Assembly: GCF_038397775.1 (NCBI RefSeq)
Contig: NZ_CP151650.1
Location: 3,224,001-3,288,000 of the forward strand
Length of the DNA stretch: 64,000 bases
Direction of reading: 5' to 3'
Origin: Pseudomonas sp. RC10
Lineage (GTDB): Bacteria > Pseudomonadota > Gammaproteobacteria > Pseudomonadales > Pseudomonadaceae
In this document: positions 62,401 through 64,000 of the stretch, piece by piece
Numbering within the stretch: the first letter of the stretch is position 1
Layout of the letters: every line of letters begins with the position of its first letter
Made by a program: the position numbers and the translations under genes
The notes under the pieces: model-generated
What the model saw: only the letters and a program-made list of their open reading frames with translations
Database searches by the model: none
Told to the model about the DNA's origin: nothing

Positions 62401-64000
62401 TCGACAAAATCATCACGGCACTCAAGGCCATCAAGGAAAAAAGCAAACCGACGTTTCCAAGCGTCCCGAGTCACTGGACCCAATGGGTGCTCGCGGTGCT
62501 TTCACCCAAGGCCTATCACATCGGCGCCACACTGGATTACAACGAAGCCGTCAGCGCATGGGAAAAACACGGCAGCACCCAGGAACTGGACGAGCGCATT
62601 GCCTATTACCAACGCCCGTTCGTGCAACTGGTGCCATCACGCATCGTCTCGTTATATGGCGAGGCATTGGATCTGGAATGGAAACGCCAGAAAGGGCAGT
62701 TTTTGCTCATGGGCATCAAGAGCGGCAAAGAATCGCTGTTCACCGCCCAATACCCGAATCCGGTACCCATTCAAGGCGATACGCACGTGAACATGCAGGT
62801 CTGGCCAGATAGCACTGAACGCTTCGAGGTCAACTTGCAGTTGCGCCATTGCTTATTGCGCAAACTCACGCGCACCCAGGAAAACCCAAAGGACAAAACG
62901 AAGCAGATCCTCCAGCAGGTGGACTGTGGTTATGTCGACGACCCGACACTGGACAGGGTGCTGTGCCGGTTGACGGAACTCGATGGCTCGGTCGAATGCG
63001 TGCAGTACCGCTCAAGCAAGCTGGGGAAAGGCAGACCCCTCTGGCCGCAGGCCGTGCTGCACGCGTTGATTCCCGGTGACGGACACGAAAATCAGCTGAC
63101 CACCTACCGCTACAGCGGTCGCCTGCTGAACACTTACGATCAGTTGTACATCGTTGAGGGCGAGCGCGGCGCCCATGGGGCGCGTGAACATCATCTTCAG
63201 GTGTTCGGTCTGGACGAGCGGACACAGCGTCAGGAGTTGATACTGGGTTCGGCGTCGATTGACAGCCAGTGGCTGGAATTCAAGGCACGGCAACCGGCCA
63301 AGGAAGAAACCACGCAAGAAACGGAGGACAAGGATAAGGATGGAAAACCGATTGTGAAGGTCATACCCCCGCAACCGGCCCGGAGTGAAGTCCTGCGCTA
63401 CACGGGCTACGGAGATGATCTGATTCAAGCCATTGACCAGATCAAGCTGGAGATCAGGGACGATAAAGTGGTGGTGACCTGGGCTGATGAAAAGGTCGAT
63501 TATCAACAGGAAATCGTCGACATCCTCTGGCGCTATGGCCGGCGAGGTCGTACACGTTTGATCCGCTCTATCCAGACGCTGATGCAGGTCCTCCCGGCTT
63601 CGCAGCGTCCGGCACTGGGCAAGGGCATCGACAGGCTGATCACCAAAGAGAATGACGATGGCCTACCGGTTGAACTGATCGCTTTGGGACAGCACACCTG
63701 CCATTACGCCTACTACCCGGTGGAGGGCGGTGACAACATCGTCAGTGCCAAGGCACTGAACGAGCTGGTAGGCGTGTTCGCTATGCCGCAGTTGAATTGT
63801 CCTAAATTGCCGGAGCATGCCGTGCCGCCGCTGATGGCCGAGTATCAATACGACGACTGCGGCCATTCGCTGGGGTTGAAGCTCTTTGGCTACCGTGCGG
63901 TGGAGCGTGACGGCAGGACATTGCTCGAACTGGATCGGCAGGTGGTCATTGAAGGCATCGGGGTCAAGGGTGACTTCGCTGGGCAGTTGTCCAGCAGCAC
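59454..64000 (+). CDS. RHS-type giant protein, 3'-truncated by the window edge
   Basis: One frame is open from the ATG at 59454 (AGAGGA Shine-Dalgarno at about 59440) to the window end, giving 1515 codons. The first 210 residues match no family I know. Residues 213-232 are AEAPKAEAAKAEAPKAEAPA, encoded by two near-identical 30-bp repeats (60090-60149). A long unassigned region follows. From about residue 850 the sequence is RHS-like (GVDPRTGLFHAHYP, LTLHYSALRG, AGLGDGWAWRF). That is the N-terminal part of an RHS/Tc-toxin-C-type shell, so the polymorphic C-terminal effector would lie beyond the edge. It has no visible signal peptide. A toxin or adhesin role is inference. Confidence 0.75.
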   Translation, partial: MAYTLHDIEKYLKDGETIILNGVEYVYRGADRDNIRVTVPDNQNAGDVDYLNYKQVKTLVEVDVRRCEETTLLRLLLDAGGVEIAKPDRSSVATVSRPLLIETSRGDYFFGEEKEVDFRGKKDFSGDSAYFLYLSPTESSRKAYDSLLALLPQLKIARFVDKRDNERVKDANEFLLDEVEHLYDLQDVDLIDLASALDTVAAADEADAEAAQAEAPKAEAAKAEAPKAEAPATDQAVADTSVQRQTLESLDVPYLITTQPDGYLPDMTDFTLAHEGSVDDGWYSTVPIKGDRALTVGETLSAFLVNRRDGEISRVDWKAPKGTLERDKWPASFAQHIASQEAASITAGAWGADNTFSTETKTDAPPLRLWSHAKNRAFTNAPFAANLIQVLACNEEFPLIAGQTLCLQVRDLKTQALFEQHFFQMADQAKAGWSKPLCEQINRDSRLLRAGVLNDDCQVVPTDRDNAFWGPQCAELSVTLTLANWWQSREVEGTQALDKGTTLHAWVFDAFSHRLLAQHEWTPSTAQRGHGKWLAAWANAVNASEVSPYLRASIAPPSDKNLDVSQTNSLGLWHRGDGLRIFTSLPDTESESVGRALELPQGAETTDDVQVTVRHPFSGQALHKAVFTPEANGVSQSDQKAWRAALITFLKDQAWPELQFVNPTQGNADVRMPRFCELQIELDPVDIDVVPAAIGATPPTVTTVPGSGSFQVIASAHTGEIVFRLSRSAFDEGMRIAACVPVALGEDVEWPVSVTGDRITWGARTTSCTYQVTLDCPEKIIAEKDQRASEEETIVGHLGVFSENQFWQVSQPVTYTPPGALTPYEPISVLCEDYGNTERSEIFDTLGQGESGVDPRTGLFHAHYPVATLQGLNGLGPICDLTLHYSALRGNEAGLGDGWAWRFSSLDVRERCLTLANGVRITFTLDEWKTLSKGTPLKKQHCLVRSNKDYSEFILDLPSGRREVLSKPGVAGSDAEEPNAAFVDKIITALKAIKEKSKPTFPSVPSHWTQWVLAVLSPKAYHIGATLDYNEAVSAWEKHGSTQELDERIAYYQRPFVQLVPSRIVSLYGEALDLEWKRQKGQFLLMGIKSGKESLFTAQYPNPVPIQGDTHVNMQVWPDSTERFEVNLQLRHCLLRKLTRTQENPKDKTKQILQQVDCGYVDDPTLDRVLCRLTELDGSVECVQYRSSKLGKGRPLWPQAVLHALIPGDGHENQLTTYRYSGRLLNTYDQLYIVEGERGAHGAREHHLQVFGLDERTQRQELILGSASIDSQWLEFKARQPAKEETTQETEDKDKDGKPIVKVIPPQPARSEVLRYTGYGDDLIQAIDQIKLEIRDDKVVVTWADEKVDYQQEIVDILWRYGRRGRTRLIRSIQTLMQVLPASQRPALGKGIDRLITKENDDGLPVELIALGQHTCHYAYYPVEGGDNIVSAKALNELVGVFAMPQLNCPKLPEHAVPPLMAEYQYDDCGHSLGLKLFGYRAVERDGRTLLELDRQVVIEGIGVKGDFAGQLSSS

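Noticed and set aside
59454..64000. Suspected frameshift in the RHS gene, because only short open frames are complete there
   Set aside because: Reading frame-by-frame from the ATG at 59454 the same frame stays open at 60300, 61983 and 63963 and to the window end; the gene is simply unfinished.
1..64000. tRNA, rRNA or insertion sequences
   Set aside because: No cloverleaf, 16S/23S segment, transposase gene or IS terminal repeat was recognised in the window by eye.

Overview
The window is GC-rich, densely coded chromosomal DNA of a Pseudomonas, most likely from the fluorescens/syringae side of the genus. This rests on the gene content (bacteriophytochrome with a small response regulator, P. 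stutzeri-type trehalose synthase, PhoB-type C-P lyase operon, MocR/AhpD pairs, three-subunit gluconate-dehydrogenase-type complex) and on many intergenic REP-like inverted repeats beginning with a GTGGGAGC/GTAGGAGC signature. No rRNA, tRNA, CRISPR array or insertion sequence was seen.

Layout. (1) 1-8.9 kb: a same-strand signalling block. It holds the end of an RsbT/RsbX-like ATPase-phosphatase, a histidine kinase, a REC-PAS-kinase-REC hybrid, a TTG-started bacteriophytochrome, a small response regulator and a second hybrid kinase. It looks like a stressosome-type output module coupled to red/far-red light sensing. (2) 9-24.5 kb: metabolic housekeeping. It includes an FKBP isomerase, a ketoglutarate-semialdehyde-type dehydrogenase, two carboxymuconolactone-decarboxylase-like paralogues flanking a MocR regulator, a LysE exporter, TreS, an MFS carrier, a sirtuin, an HDOD protein, IlvE, a serine hydrolase and glyoxalase I. 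(3) 24.7-29.4 kb: a Tat-targeted subunit plus a GMC oxidoreductase, then on the opposite strand a four-gene bufferin (MNIO RiPP) operon preceded by a GTAACC-N16-CGAA element. (4) 29.5-34.9 kb: regulator/redox-enzyme pairs (LysR/SDR, HxlR/NmrA-type reductase, AzoR), an AEC transporter and an RcnB-like periplasmic protein. (5) 35-38.8 kb: a complete gamma-FAD-triheme cytochrome c dehydrogenase operon. (6) 39.5-48.2 kb: an orphan PBP2, PoxB, a LysR/VOC pair, a dCache chemoreceptor and an IroE-like esterase, with a duplicated long palindrome. (7) 48.3-59.1 kb: the phosphonate uptake and C-P lyase operon phnCDEFGHIJKLMNP, thirteen genes with mostly overlapping starts and stops, preceded by 11-bp-phased Pho-box-like repeats. 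(8) 59.4 kb to the right edge: the N-terminal 1515 codons of a giant RHS-type protein that begins in AT-richer sequence.

How the parts work together. The phn operon is self-contained: import (CDE), regulation (F), the lyase core (GHIJ with KL), and PRPP-forming steps (M, P, N). The bufferin operon makes, modifies and probably exports a copper-binding peptide. The periplasmic dehydrogenases feed electrons from sugars or alcohols to the respiratory chain. The most rewarding places for follow-up are the bufferin operon promoter, the phytochrome/stressosome array, the paired CMD paralogues (one has lost its catalytic residues), the palindromic operators in divergent promoters, and the unfinished RHS protein.
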